A program made the position numbers and the translations under genes. A stretch of 64,000 nt of DNA from Lathyrus oleraceus (lineage: Eukaryota > Streptophyta > Magnoliopsida > Fabales > Fabaceae). The stretch covers positions 347,452,409 to 347,516,408 of the forward strand of contig NC_066581.1 of NCBI RefSeq assembly GCF_024323335.1, written 5' to 3'. The notes beneath the pieces were generated by a model that searched no databases, was not told the DNA's origin, and saw only the letters and a program-made list of their open reading frames with translations. Within the stretch, counting starts at the first letter, position 1. Each line of letters begins with the position of its first letter. Below are positions 1-11,284 of this stretch, one piece after another.

Positions 1-214
1 TAGATGAACGTTGACCTCTTGTTTCAAGTTTTGTTTTTACAGGTCGTTCTTGTTTCTCGATATCGAGTTAATGACGGTTTAAGGAGAAAATCAAAATTGG
101 AGTGATTTAGGATTTTGTTCTGTAATACCAACATTTAGAGGAAAGATATATGGTTGGGGTATTGATTAATGTGGTGGTAGTAGAAGAAACTATGAACAGG
201 ATTTCATTTTGATC

Positions 215-545
215 AATAAATTAAATTATTTTTTTTATTTTAAAATTCAATTCATTTTAAAAAAAATACTTATAAAAAATTAAATTATTTTTTCAATTTT
301 AATTTAAAATTCAATTCATTTTAAAAAAATACTCATAAAAAATTAAATTATTTTTTTTCAATTTTAATTTAAAATTCAATTCATTTTAAAACCACTTATC
401 ATAAATTAAATTACTCTTTCAATTTTAATTTATTTTAGAATTCAATTCATTTTAAAACCACTTCAATTTCAATTTAAATCACGTCTAAATTCAATTCATT
501 TTAAACCATTTCAATTTCAATTTAAATCTTGTCTCAATTTATTTG
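215..545. repeat. AT-rich imperfect tandem repeat
   Basis: About six diverged units of roughly 50-65 bp repeat the phrase AATTCAATTCATTTT followed by an A/T-rich filler with AAATTAAATTA and TTTCAATTTTAATTT. Unit length drifts downward toward the right. No reading frame is conserved. Most likely slippage- or recombination-expanded DNA inside or beside the LTR remnant that ends at 2037; what lies left of it is outside the window. Confidence 0.7.
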
Positions 546-592
546 AATTAAACCTTGATCAGGTACCAATTGACCTCTCTTAAACCAAGTGC

Positions 593-996
593 AATATTCA
601 AATCTTTTTTCTAAATAAAATGTGAAGAAAAAGATTATCCTGGATGGAATATCCAGCTATAATCCCGAATATTAGGCTCAAGCTGTAAGAGCTTGCAAGC
701 CATAAATATTCGTCTTCCCTTTCACACTCTAATATTCAAATCATTTTCTAAATAAAACGTGAAGAAAAAGATTATCCTGGATGGAATATCCAGTTATAAT
801 CCCGAATATTAGGATCGAGCTGTAAGAGCTTGCAAGCCATAAATACTCGTCTTCCCTCTAAAACATTCGTAAATATTCGAATCATTTTCTTAGCAATACT
901 TGAAAGAAACAGACTGCCTGGGTGGAATGTCCAGACGTAGTCCCGAGTACTAGACCCAAGCTGTAAGAGATTGCAAGTCACAAGTACTCGTCTTTC
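593..996. repeat. Three tandem copies of a ~138-bp unit
   Basis: Units start near 593, 731 and 872, each opening with AATATTC(A/G)AATC. They share the phrases GATTATCCTGGATGGAATAT, CCCGAATATTAGG, GCTGTAAGAGCTTGCAAG and a CTCGTCTT end. The third copy is clearly more diverged. No coding potential is evident in either strand. Probably part of a long LTR or its flank; family unknown. Confidence 0.75.
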
Positions 997-1022
997 AAAC
1001 TCGAAAACCCTTGATTCCTACC

Positions 1023-1320
1023 TTAATACTTTTTCAATAAAGATGGAAATGGAACATGGTGTATACCGTGCACTCCTGAGATTAAGATTCGAGGCGGATG
1101 CCTCGCCAATCTTAACTCTCGCCATCGTCTAAAATTGTCAATGCGGTTTCTTCAGACCCTTTCTCAATCAAACCTAAAAATACTTAATCTCTATTAAATA
1201 CTTTTGCCAATAAAGATGGAAATGGAACATGGTGTATACCGTGCACTCCTGAGGCCAGGATTCGAGATGTATATCTCACTCATCCAAGCTCTCGCCATCA
1301 CTCAAAATACATTCGACCAA
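1023..1320. repeat. Two direct copies of a ~100-bp unit, ~172 bp apart
   Basis: Near 1030 and 1203 the phrase AATAAAGATGGAAATGGAAC recurs, followed by ATGGTGTATACCGTGCACTC and CTGAG, then a diverged tail ending in a CTCGCCATC box. Same region and style as the preceding 138-bp array, so likely one composite repeat block. Confidence 0.7.
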
Positions 1321-1479
1321 TCAAACTCTTTTTCGCCGCTGTGCGACTAATCAAAGAACCTTTTTCATAAATGAAAGATATATTGTCTTAAGGTGATGCA
1401 AAACAATGTTTCGACCACGATTGTTGAGTCGAGATAAGTGACGCTTTTTCGAATGTAGATTTATAAATCCGTTCGATGT

Positions 1480-2037
1480 ATGGTATGCGTCCACTCCTCA
1501 TCTGTTTTGGGTAAAACAATGTTTTCGTCGATTAATACAATATAGCTTTCGCTAAAATCGACCAACAAACAAACATTTTTCTACCCAGAACTACGTAAGC
1601 CTTGATTTCTCTTTTGAGATACGTAGGAGCAGGATTTTTAAATCTTGTCAGGCCCACTAATAAAAAACTTAGGTTTAGTCCTTCGTCAAAAATCCGAAAA
1701 CATTCTCTTCTCATCCTTTCTTTCTTTCCCACCTAATAATTCGAAAAGCCTAATATTTCAACTAACACTAATGCACACAACTAACCTAATGGTTCCCGTT
1801 GAGTAAAATGGACGTGAGGGGTGCTAATACCTTCCCCTTGCGTAACCGACTCCCGAACCCTGATATTGGTTGCAACGACCATATATTATCCTTTCTTTTA
1901 GGGGTTTTATCGATATTTTCTCTTTCCCATTTTTGGGAATAAATAAAGTTCGGTGGCGACTCTGTTCAGTCCATCATTGCGAGCGTGCGATCGCGTTTCG
2001 CTTTAAAGTCGTATCCCCATTTTTTCGAGGTGCGACA
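1480..2037 (+). mobile_element. LTR 3' end (truncated or solo LTR, Tat/Ogre-like)
   Basis: In sense orientation this holds, in order, a CTACG...CGTAG stem-loop (1587-1630), the block GGTGCTAATACCTTCCCC (from about 1819) running into ACCGACTCCCGAACCC, the 13-mer GGTGGCGACTCTG (1952-1964), and a CA end in GGTGCGACA at 2037. The reverse complement of the end matches the LTR end starting at 12882, so both belong to one family. No primer-binding site follows 2037, so this is a solo or truncated copy. The LTR start was not found; the left limit given is conservative. Confidence 0.7.
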
Positions 2038-2713
2038 ATAAGCGCATATTCTCATGCTAGCACTTCCACTCTATTTGTGTCACATCATCATATAGTCTTA
2101 CATGACACCGCCTAAAACTCATTTTCAATATTCAAAAGGTAAAATAAAATATTCTTGATTTAACGACATATTAGAATATAGAGATTTCCCAAAGTGAAAT
2201 ATAGTTTCCTGTTCTCTTTTACAATAGTGACCATATAGAGTATAATAAAAATGACAATATTTATGTCTAAAAAAACCACACTCATATTTAAATTAATATC
2301 AACGACAAAATCAAATAAATTTTTACAAACTCATTAATTAAAATTAAAATAATTTAAAAAATTAAGTTAATATAGCAATTAACATTTTCAACTCTTATTC
2401 ATACTAACACTCATATCTTTAACGACTTAAAATTAAATAAGTAAATCAAAGATAAGTACCAAAAAGACATGAGAGTCAAAACAAAATAATAAATTTATCT
2501 TTAAATTTGCAAAGTCAAATATGAAAGTCACTCTTAATTTACAAGCAAATATTTTCTCTTTAAATAAAATATATCTTTTTATACCTGATCCTTCGTACCG
2601 ACTCAATTATAATTCACAAAAAAAAATATTGTAATATAAATTTAATAATCATGTTTTATTAAAATAATTCTAAACATATTTAATTTAAGAAAAAAATAAT
2701 AAATTAATTTACA
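2038..2713. other. Non-coding AT-rich stretch, possible Helitron body
   Basis: No reading frame, known repeat or RNA gene could be recognised. Long A/T runs only. If the Helitron-type terminus just to the right is real, part of this stretch may be its body; a TC start directly after an A was not identifiable by eye. Confidence 0.4.
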
Positions 2714-2741
2714 ACCGCGCATCACGCGGGTCTTCATCTAG
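2714..2741 (+). mobile_element. Helitron-type 3' terminus
   Basis: A GC-rich hairpin in AT-rich DNA: CCGCG (2714-2718), loop CATCA, CGCGG, then about ten bases and CTAG (2738-2741) followed by T. Plant Helitrons end in a short GC hairpin about ten bases before CTRR and insert between A and T, which fits. No transposase (Rep/helicase) is visible, so this would be a non-autonomous copy. The alternative is a chance hairpin. Confidence 0.5.
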
Positions 2742-3104
2742 TTATTAATAATTCTGAATGTTTACACAATTCGCATTGTCAACTAGTTATTATATCTCCG
2801 AAGCAAAATATTGTAATTATTTTATTTTGATTATAAAGTTTTGAGTGAGTAAGTGATATTATTTGTAATATTCAAATTTTACCTTTAGTTTTGAATAGTT
2901 TTTATTCATGTTTAACTTTTACCTACATGTAGAGCAGTTATATATGGGTGGATACAATTTTGTGCTTCGTAAAATAAGAGGTAAAAAGCCAAAGTTCTAT
3001 TCCCCAAAAGTAAGTATTACTTATACTTATTGGCACTTTTTTTCTTTCTTTTTTTCGCTAATGTATTACTTGTGCTTTGTGTGTATTAATAACTATATGA
3101 AAAT

Positions 3105-3410
3105 TATTTATAGACACGAAGGCAACCTGACAGTCATTCACGTGGAAAGTATGTTATGAATCATATGTTTGATATTGTCTCTCGAGGAATTAGTAATTCA
3201 TGGATTACAGTATTAAATTTATCCATATATATGTAATTTATTTATATTTGTTAAATTAATATTGTTGTTGTTATCTTATCATAATTTAATTTTATACAAT
3301 TATATGTGTTTAGCGACCCAACACCATTCCCACAAGAAGATATAGATGACATTATGTCACATTGGACCGATTACTTTCTATATTTTTATGAATTTCACTA
3401 ACTTTTCTTC
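3105..3410 (+). pseudogene. Relic of a C48 (Ulp1/SENP-like) cysteine protease domain
   Basis: Two separated pieces resemble the C-terminus of the C48 proteases carried by plant DNA transposons. The first, near 3140-3225, reads KYVMNHMFDIVSRGISNSW, where these proteases have Cys-Gly/(x)-x-Tyr-Val-Met around the catalytic cysteine. The second, near 3312-3395, reads DPTPFPQEDIDDIMSHWTDY, matching the family's closing helix. An AT-rich gap of about 90 bp between them could be a former intron ending in TTTAG. The residue expected to be the catalytic Cys is Arg (codon CGT), so the domain is dead. Family assignment is from memory of the motif, not a search. Confidence 0.55.
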
Positions 3411-4329
3411 GTTGTTGTAAATATTGTGTAAATGTTTTCTGTTCCACATGTATTTGATTTTGTCAATATTATAGGTTGTGTTTTTAAATATGTATAGGTT
3501 CTTTTGGTGTACCATTTTGAATACGTGTACATTTGGTTTTGTAAACAATGTATGCATATTTAGTTATGTTCTGGTATAAAATAAAACGTTATGATTGTGT
3601 CACAAAATTTGTATGTAGATTTTGTCTATAAAAAATTACAGACCAGACAAATTCAGTTCTAAAATAAAGTATAAATGAAAAAAAATAGGATTTACCCCTC
3701 GATTTTAATTTCAAACAAAAGTAAATACTATATTTTTCCATTGGATATTAACAAAAATCGAGAGGTATGTGACACACGTTTTATAGTCTGAAAAAAAAAT
3801 GATGTTGTTGGGGATCAAACCAATGACTATTACAACATACCCTTCGATGGAACAAAATGTAAGGGATAAAGTTGTAAGTTTTCATGACACCCTTTGTTAC
3901 CTCACAACTATTAAGAGATGATAGTTTAAATGTGATTAAAGTAAAAGTCAAATACTTACAAAAATTTAATGGTTATGATTAAGTGTAAATTATCTTTATA
4001 TTGTCAAATGTGTGTAAATTATCTTTAGTTCAAAAAGCACAAAAAAAAACATTACAAAGTTTAAATACACAACCTCTCAAGCAACAAACCTCCTAGAGCA
4101 AACCCTCTGATATAAAACAAAGACACCATTTATAAGGACTCATGCAACCAGAACTTTGTAAGCAAGAACACAAGTTAAGAGTAGAAATTTTTAGAAGAAG
4201 GAAGAAAAAACTCCTTGCCAAAAGAAAGGTTGACGACACTTTATCTGCTACTTCTTCATAATGAAGGTAAGGTTTTCCATCCATGAAGTGAAAGGGAAAG
4301 AGTACTTCGAATACTTTTATAAATATTAT
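3411..4329. other. Unassigned AT-rich stretch
   Basis: No gene recognised. A loose inverted repeat, CCCCTCGATTTT near 3696 and AAAATCGAGAGG near 3754, flanks about 45 bp and could be a MITE or fold-back relic. The right part may be the degraded 3' end of the neighbouring LINE. Confidence 0.35.
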
Positions 4330-5311
4330 TTTTATGCCAAACTGATGTCCGTGTCCTCTATGTTAATAACATTGCCTGAGAAAACCAAGTCATTCTTAGA
4401 TTTATAGGTAACCCAGATCACATCATATGACTAAAACAAAGAAAATATATTCTTATTGATAACATAAGAATAAATCAGCCACCTAAAAATCATATACCAC
4501 CAAGATAAAATAATATTACAAGTGACAATTAAATGAGAACCTGACTCTATATCCTCCCCCCTAAAAACTACAAGTTAAGCCAACATTCGCTAAATGAATC
4601 TTATGTTTAACAAAATTCTCTCTAGATGAGAACTTATTCAAAAGTAATTTCCATAAGAAGACAACCACTTTGGAAGGAGTCCAAATTTTCTCGAGAGAAG
4701 ACAAGGCGCAATCCCTCTGAAAGAAGGAAACGAGGGTCGAAGCTTATCATCAAAAATGGATCTATAGGATGAAGCAAACGATTAGATGTCATCCTTCCCT
4801 ACCTTCCACCATCAATAATCCATACCAGGTGAAAGGTTAACCCCTTACAAACACTGGAAGACACGTTCTACTAACTCCAAATCCCTATCAAAGAAAGATC
4901 TCCTCAACTGAAATATCCACCTCAACTTACCCCATTCAACCACTATCACCTCTCCAATAGTTCTACATTTATTATGATGAATGTGATAAAGTCTTTTGAA
5001 CCTTTGTTTTAGAGGAATTTGACTCACCCAATGATATACCCAGAATGAGGTATCTAGACTATCACCTAGTCTCATAGTAATCCCATCCGCAAACTAGTTA
5101 GAAGAATTGCCTGACTTAGACCCTTAGAAGGAGGCCTCTTCCACTAGGATGAGGTCAAACTAAGATCCACAACCTTCAACCTCTTAATTAAGGAATCACA
5201 AGAATATAATATATGTAAAATAATATATTCATTCACAACCCATGAGTAACCTTTAACGTTATTTACCTACCAAAGCTAAGTTAACCAGACGAAGATCATG
5301 CACTTCTAACC
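4330..5311 (-). pseudogene. LINE (L1-type) C-terminal relic
   Basis: Read on the minus strand, pieces appear in L1 order. First a DLRLVNLALVGK motif at the right end (about 5260-5300). Then a 76-residue open stretch (5075-4845) with RLGDSLDTSFW, a following W, and RFKRLYHIHHNK. Then the zf-RVT-like stretch KVVVFLWKLLLNKFSSRENF (about 4580-4675), and finally a degraded tail with NDLVFSGN (near 4400). These are typical of the region after reverse transcriptase in plant L1 elements. Many stops and frameshifts are present. The relic is interrupted at 5311 by a solo LTR and resumes at 7116. Confidence 0.75.
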
Positions 5312-7115
5312 TGTAACATCCTGAAATTTGATTAATCTATTTAATTAAATTATTAGTGTTTTTATTTGATTATTTAGTATGTGATACACTTTTAATTAAA
5401 TATATTATAAGTGGTATGTGTATGTGGCATATGGTGGGATGTAGGGAGAGTATTGGTAGGTTGGTAGAATGATTAGAATAATCATAAGCAAATAGAACTA
5501 ATAGTTCTTTTTAATTAATAGAAATAAAGGTTTTGGATGGAAAATAGAAGCTAATAAGAAATAAGGGAAGTAGTGAGAATTATAAGAGGAGTTTGACCAG
5601 AGTGTAATTAGTAAATGGTTAAATTAGGTTTTTATAGATAAAAAGGGATTAGTTGAGTTTTTGAAGTGATAGTACGTAAAGTTAGAGTTTTTTTTTGAGA
5701 AAAAGAGGTTAGGACTTGAAGAGAGAATGATTCAAATCACCAACATAATTAAATTCATAATTTGCTATGAGGAATTTGAGGTAATGCGGGAACTACTTCA
5801 TATATTAGAGTAATTTATGACGGGTAGTGAGGACTCCTTAATCCTCTTCTAGGTTTTCTCCTATTTTTCCATTGTTGATTATGTGTGAATTATTGATTAT
5901 GAATACACGTATATTATGTTATGATTGATGTTTTGTGTAAAATTCGTGTACTGGTTTCATGTTAATTTCATGTGAAACTATATGATTAAATTCTAAAATT
6001 TGGTGTTCTTATGAGTTGGGTTGCAATTGTTGAAGACGATGATTATTTTAAATCAAATCGGTGTAATATATGTTAATATGTTCCTAATTTAGTTTTTTTA
6101 ATACTATATGAATTTCTTGCGTTTGGAATCGATTGGGGCAGAAATCGGAGCGTTGGTAGGGCTCCAATAGTGAAAATTGTGTTTTTAGTGGTTCTGGTCT
6201 AAGCGATCTCGCCCAGCGTTGTTGAACTTCGCCTAGTGAGAGCTCGCTCAGCGAGCGATGTCTCGTCCAATGAGATATGCATAATGAGGGGTTATGGATT
6301 CTGTGATGTGCGCCCAACGAGCTGTAGATCGCCTGTCAAGTGTGACAACACAAAATTAAGTTGTTTCGAGTTAATTTGTGTGACATTGTGTTGTTTTTGC
6401 GATTAATAGATGTTGTCATGTACTGTTTTAGATTATGTGAAGTTTTATGATGAATTGCATAATTTTGAGCGGTGAATTATGATTATATTTATGAATTGTT
6501 GTGTTGCGAATACAATTACATACTGTGAATGTAATTGTATGTTTTATGCTGTGATATGTAGTTCGGAGTGAGAACTACTGTTGATGTGTTTAAATGCATG
6601 ATTGTTTATAGACAAACGTATGGTTGTAATCATTGTTATATTGTTTTTGTATTATCGTATGTCGTTATTATGAAAGAGGCGAGTCACGAGTTCAAATGTA
6701 TGGATTAGTCACTTGTTCGGAGCTCAGATGAGGGGGCTTGGGGTTCAGATGTTGGGACCTAATTCGTATGAAAAATCATTGTTGATTGGCACCACATGCA
6801 TATTGTCAATGCCATGAGTCACATTGCATGCATATGTATATATTATGATAGAAAAGGTACAAGATTGTAGTGGTGTGGTTTATGTATTGAATGCTTGTTA
6901 TGTTGTGTGTTTATCTATCCATGCATTCTTTACACAATTTTTATATAAAGTTTATTCTCACCCCTTTTTCTTTATATCTTCCACCATTTTACAGATAATC
7001 AGGAGTAATGTGTTGTTGTTGTGTGGAAGGTGACTTGTTGGAGCTATTCTTCATTTAGTTATCGTTCTATTGCATTTAGGTGTATCAACGGAGACAAGAC
7101 GTTTTGTTATATTTT
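5312..7115 (+). mobile_element. Solo LTR (Ty3/gypsy, probably chromovirus/Tekay-like) inserted in LINE
   Basis: Starts TGTAACATCCTGAAATTTG, the usual chromovirus LTR opening. It is flanked by the 5-bp direct repeat TAACC (5307-5311 and 7116-7120). When the LTR and one repeat are mentally removed, the LINE frame runs through the junction, which independently supports the boundaries. Inside are a GCTCGCTCAGCGAGC palindrome near 6240 and a 3' segment with an ACAGATAATCAGGAGTAATG phrase. The 3' end lacks a clear CA and looks mutated. No internal coding region or primer site remains, consistent with LTR-LTR recombination. Confidence 0.7.
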
Positions 7116-7235
7116 TAACCCTCTTTTAATACTCGTCTCAGACGTCAGACTTCCATTAACTAAAAGTGTCATATTACCATAGAAAACAGAAGGACGCATT
7201 AACGCACCACTTTTGATCAAACACAAATTTGAATA
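7116..7235 (-). pseudogene. LINE reverse-transcriptase relic, continuation beyond the solo LTR
   Basis: On the minus strand this reads GNMTLLVNGSLTSETSIKRG. In L1 reverse transcriptase this motif is normally followed by an RQGDPL-type segment. Here the frame instead passes directly into the DLRLVN motif on the far side of the solo LTR, so some 200 or more codons are missing. One frameshift is visible upstream, near 7190. Together with 4330-5311 it forms a single internally deleted LINE copy. Confidence 0.65.
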
Positions 7236-8470
7236 TTAAAAATTCATTTCATTTTTATTCATCTTCAGATCTTCTCACATTTCTTTTATTTCTAAATTAT
7301 GCTTCTCATTTTTATTTATTATGTCACATTTGTTTGATGTATAAAAATCAATTTATTATAAATCAAAATTTAGAGAACATGTATGTTTACATGGGCATAC
7401 ATACTAGTTTGCTTACAATGTGCCAAATCTAGCCTATCTCATATATCAATTTTATATGGTCAGATGAGTAAAGTGATATTTGTTGTACTATTTCTACAAT
7501 GTCATAGCTATCATCGTCAAAATAGATTTAAGCATGAAACCGACCGTGCACTCATCTGCACCGAAGTGGTCATTTTAATAAGAAGTGAAAGATATGTATA
7601 ATTAAACTATTTAAATAAAGAGAATAACACCTTATAAACGAATCACTAATTTTTAAAATTTATATTATATACTACCACCGTCTCTAAAAGTATATAAGAT
7701 TCCAAAATTAAATTAGGGGTTGTAATATTAGATTTATTAAGTATTTATATATTGTGTTTTATAAATTTAACTTTAAAAATATTAGTTATTGTTTACATTA
7801 AAGTATTTATTAGGTAAAAAATATATTAATTAATTCTGGTGGTATATAAATAATTAGTTCTATGGAAAATTTTAAAAAATGTCAAAAGAGGAAAAAATAC
7901 TCATATTATTTTATTACATTAAAAAAAAATAATAGTAAACTAATTATTTTTAGAAGAAATTACACCTATTAAATTGACAACGACACTTATTTTAGTTTTA
8001 AAGTTTTTATTAACCACCCTCATGTCTATTAAAATAACACTAATATCCTCTTTAATTTTTAATAATTGTACAAAATTATAAATATATATGATATTTATCT
8101 ACATTTTTTTTGTTACAACAAAATTTCCTTATTATATGTAAGTTAAAAAAAATATGAATATCGATTTTAAAATTATAAAGATGTCCGTGTCATTTTAAGA
8201 TTTTTTTTTCATATCATATCTCAATTTATCAATTGATAAACCAACATAATATTTTAAATTATTTTGAACATTATCATATATTTCTAGTTAATTTTTTTTT
8301 ATAAGCTGAGTATGTTTAACTATGTTATTAGATTTTATGTCTCTTATTTTTTTTTAATTTATTCAATTATTTATTTTTATTAAAATCTTATTTTAAATAT
8401 AAATTAATTTAAATAATTCATATGTTTATCACAACAAATATAATTTAAAATACTGAAATTGATTCGAGTA

Positions 8471-8553
<83 letters not shown>

Positions 8554-10769
8554 ATTATATAAATGAAATTTGTAAAAATGAGACCTACAAAATTATTATT
8601 TTATAACTATTTTATGCAAGAATTAAAAGAATCTTTCAAAGTCTTACCACTGAGTTGACGCTAAAGTTATTCATAAAAATGGAAGTTAGTCTTTCCATTT
8701 TAAATTGCACATTACTTTTGATTTATGAATTTGTTATTTACAAAGATGACAATTGTTTGCTCTTTATATGTGGCAAAGATATGCCCTATTATAGCAGGTT
8801 TTTGTTATACTTAGGTTGATAGATGTCACTTTTGAAACTAGGCATTTTGCTATTTTACACTTTCTTAATTTTAGATATTGTTGTAAAAAAATATGTATAA
8901 CAACGTAGATTGTCATTTTATGTGATCTAAAATATTAAAAACCTATTGGATATTTTTTAAAATTAAAGTGTATTACTAAATTTTATAATAACATAAATAT
9001 TTATCTAAATTATTAAACAAATATAAAATTAATTTATTTCCTAAGATAATGTGCTTATTTTCAAATAATCTGTATCATATATGTACTTAACTCTCTATAA
9101 TAAAAAAAAGTTATGAGTTACTCATTATTTTTAAATATTTAATTCTTTTTTGTGTATAAATAAATACTTTTAAATTTGTGTCTAATTGTAAAGACAAATT
9201 TTTTAAATTAAGATGAACAACAATATAGATAACAAATATCTTCTTGAAGAGTTTTAACTTTTCTCCCTTCCTAGAACTAGATTTGAACTATCTCATTCAT
9301 AAAATTATATATCAGGTAAAGTCAATAAAAATATTTTAATATTACAGAAATTGTTCCATTACTTATTTAATTCTTAAATATTTTGTTAATTTATTTCAAA
9401 TATTTAAAAATGTTTCAAGTTTTTTAATTAAAGAGAGATATATTTTTTAATAAAGGTAGATTATTGAATAAGAAATATTTTGTTGATTTAATTCTAAAAA
9501 TTATTTCAAATTTATTTTAAAAACTATGTATAATTGATTGACACGAGAAATTTTGTCATTTATATACTATATAAGTTTTATGATGTGTACATCTAACATA
9601 TAAACAAAAATTTGACATAAAATTTAATTCATCAAAAAGCTAGCCAAAATAAAATAAAAATGATAGTTCTATAAATTTAATCCCTTGCACAAAATCCTTT
9701 TAAAAAACATAAATAGAAAGTAAACTTCACTAAATGTCATAATAAAAAACCTATAATCTTAATCTATTTGCACATGCATTTTTCTTTCTAAAAAATAAAA
9801 TATCTTAAATCTAAAGAAACATATTGTATTATGTGTAAAATATTCTTCCATTTAATTAAAAGATATCTATGAATAATATTCAAATTATAAAATACAAGAA
9901 TCATCGGTATAGAGATAATTTCAAGACAAATATTTATTTTAATTTTTTGTAATCATATTCCATAATAAACATGTTTCCATGCAATTTAGCTTGAAAATGC
10001 GTGCAAACTTCAATCTTAAATGAGAAAACTCTTATGAATTTTTCAAAATTATCCCTAAATATGCTACCACAAATTAATATTTCAAGATTTTTTCTTGAAG
10101 CTCCATTTGTATTAAAATTAATTAAAAATAATAAAAAAATATTTTTGAATCTTTATTAGAGATCCATATTAGATACACCAATCATCTTATAGTGAATTTT
10201 CATTCATTTTTTCTGATTTATAATAAATTTTAATTTACCTTATTGTAAATGAAGAGTCTAATGCCACTACAAACGTGTCTAAGTTTATTTCATTTTTCAT
10301 TTGTCAAATATTGTACTTCTTTGCCAATTAAGAAAATCTTGCCTGTGACAGTTATAGTTTCTTCAAAGGCATATTATAGTATTTGCATGAAACACACAAG
10401 CTAATACACAATGAGTAAAAACCTTATTTAACTTTTCATTCTAAGGGAAATCAATTTTTAGCTTTTCACAAATCCTAAAAGAGCACAAGATAAAAATCAT
10501 ATTAATTCTTATTGATCCTCTCAAGGCAATTTGAAAGGAAAATGTCTAGTAGAATCATTGAATGAGTAAATAAAACCAAAGCACTTAATATTTTAATAAA
10601 TTAACTTTAGGGTTATCTCACCTTTTTTAATAGCATCCATGCTATATTGTAAACTATTATATTATTAAGCTACCACATTAAAATAAACAAAAAATATAGA
10701 ACACCATCTTAGGTAGTTTCTCAATCTTACTATAAATTTTATAGCAACTATAACCTTTTGACTCAAGTT
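7236..10769. other. AT-rich intergenic DNA upstream of the zinc-finger gene
   Basis: Very AT-rich with no supportable reading frame, RNA gene or recognisable transposon domain. The only clear structure is the (TA)n microsatellite listed separately. The last few hundred bases presumably include the promoter of the zinc-finger gene. Confidence 0.7.
8474..8548. repeat. (AT)n microsatellite, ~75 bp
   Basis: An uninterrupted alternating AT run of about 37 dinucleotides. Long perfect runs like this are usually highly length-variable between individuals and can form cruciforms. Confidence 0.97.
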
Positions 10770-10777
10770 ATATATAA
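10770..10777 (+). promoter_or_regulatory. TATA box of the zinc-finger gene
   Basis: TATATAAC lies 35 bp before the first ATG (10805) of the zinc-finger frame and 74 bp before the second in-frame ATG (10844). With a usual plant TATA-to-start spacing of about 30 bp, transcription would begin near 10800, leaving almost no leader for the first ATG. This bears on which start codon is used. Confidence 0.55.
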
Positions 10778-10804
10778 CTCATTTTTCTCTCCTTTGCAAT
10801 ATTT

Positions 10805-11284
10805 ATGTCTTATAGCTATTTCCCCATTACTTTCCAAAGAAAAATGGAGTACACCCAAAACCCTAATAAATCTGAGCAAATAAGATGGAGCTCAGATGAT
10901 AGTCCAGCACAAGCTAGATCCTATTCTTGCACTTTTTGCAAGAGAGGATTTTCAAATGCTCAAGCATTAGGAGGCCACATGAATATCCATAGAAGAGATA
11001 GAGCCAAGCTCAAACAACAATCATCCGAAGAAAACTTGCTTTCTTTGGATATCTCAATCAAGAATACAAATGATCATGTTGATTTGGAAGAGAACCATGA
11101 AACTCAAAGAGGAAAGTTAGTTTCCACAAAAGAACTTCCTCGTAGTTCTTCATTTGTTGATATAAAAGGAAGTGGTGGTGTCACACATAGGATTGAAGAG
11201 AATAAATGTGATTTAGACCTTGAACTTAGGTTAGGTTATGAGCCAATAGGTTCTTCAACATTGAGCACTCGATCATTCTTTTGA
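10805..11284 (+). CDS. Single-finger C2H2 zinc-finger transcriptional repressor with EAR motif (TAC1/SUPERMAN-like)
   Basis: A 159-residue intronless frame. Residues about 39-62 form one plant-specific C2H2 finger, [17 protein letters not shown], completed by a His four residues later (MNIH) and followed by the basic stretch [14 protein letters not shown] is the plant hallmark that contacts DNA. Near the C-terminus (about 137-145) LDLELRLG fits the LxLxL EAR motif that recruits TOPLESS-type co-repressors. This architecture defines the small SUPERMAN/TAC1-like nuclear regulators; the finger and flank look closest to the TAC1-like branch, but I would not name an orthologue. ATG 10805 has a poor context (T at -3) and lies almost at the inferred transcription start. 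ATG 10844 (MEYTQ...) has A at -3 and G at +4 and may be the true start, giving 146 residues. The only convincing host gene in the window. Confidence 0.9.
   Translation: MSYSYFPITFQRKMEYTQNPNKSEQIRWSSDDSPAQARSYSCTFCKRGFSNAQALGGHMNIHRRDRAKLKQQSSEENLLSLDISIKNTNDHVDLEENHETQRGKLVSTKELPRSSSFVDIKGSGGVTHRIEENKCDLDLELRLGYEPIGSSTLSTRSFF

Noticed and set aside
2908..3159. 83-codon frame before the C48 relic
   Set aside because: Only its end overlaps the relic and in a different frame; the rest is AT-rich noise.
3696..3765. Inverted repeat CCCCTCGATTTT / AAAATCGAGAGG as a MITE
   Set aside because: Arms short and imperfect, and no target duplication seen; mentioned only in the stretch description.
4093..4284. 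63-codon minus-strand frame
   Set aside because: No recognisable motif; at most the degraded LINE tail.
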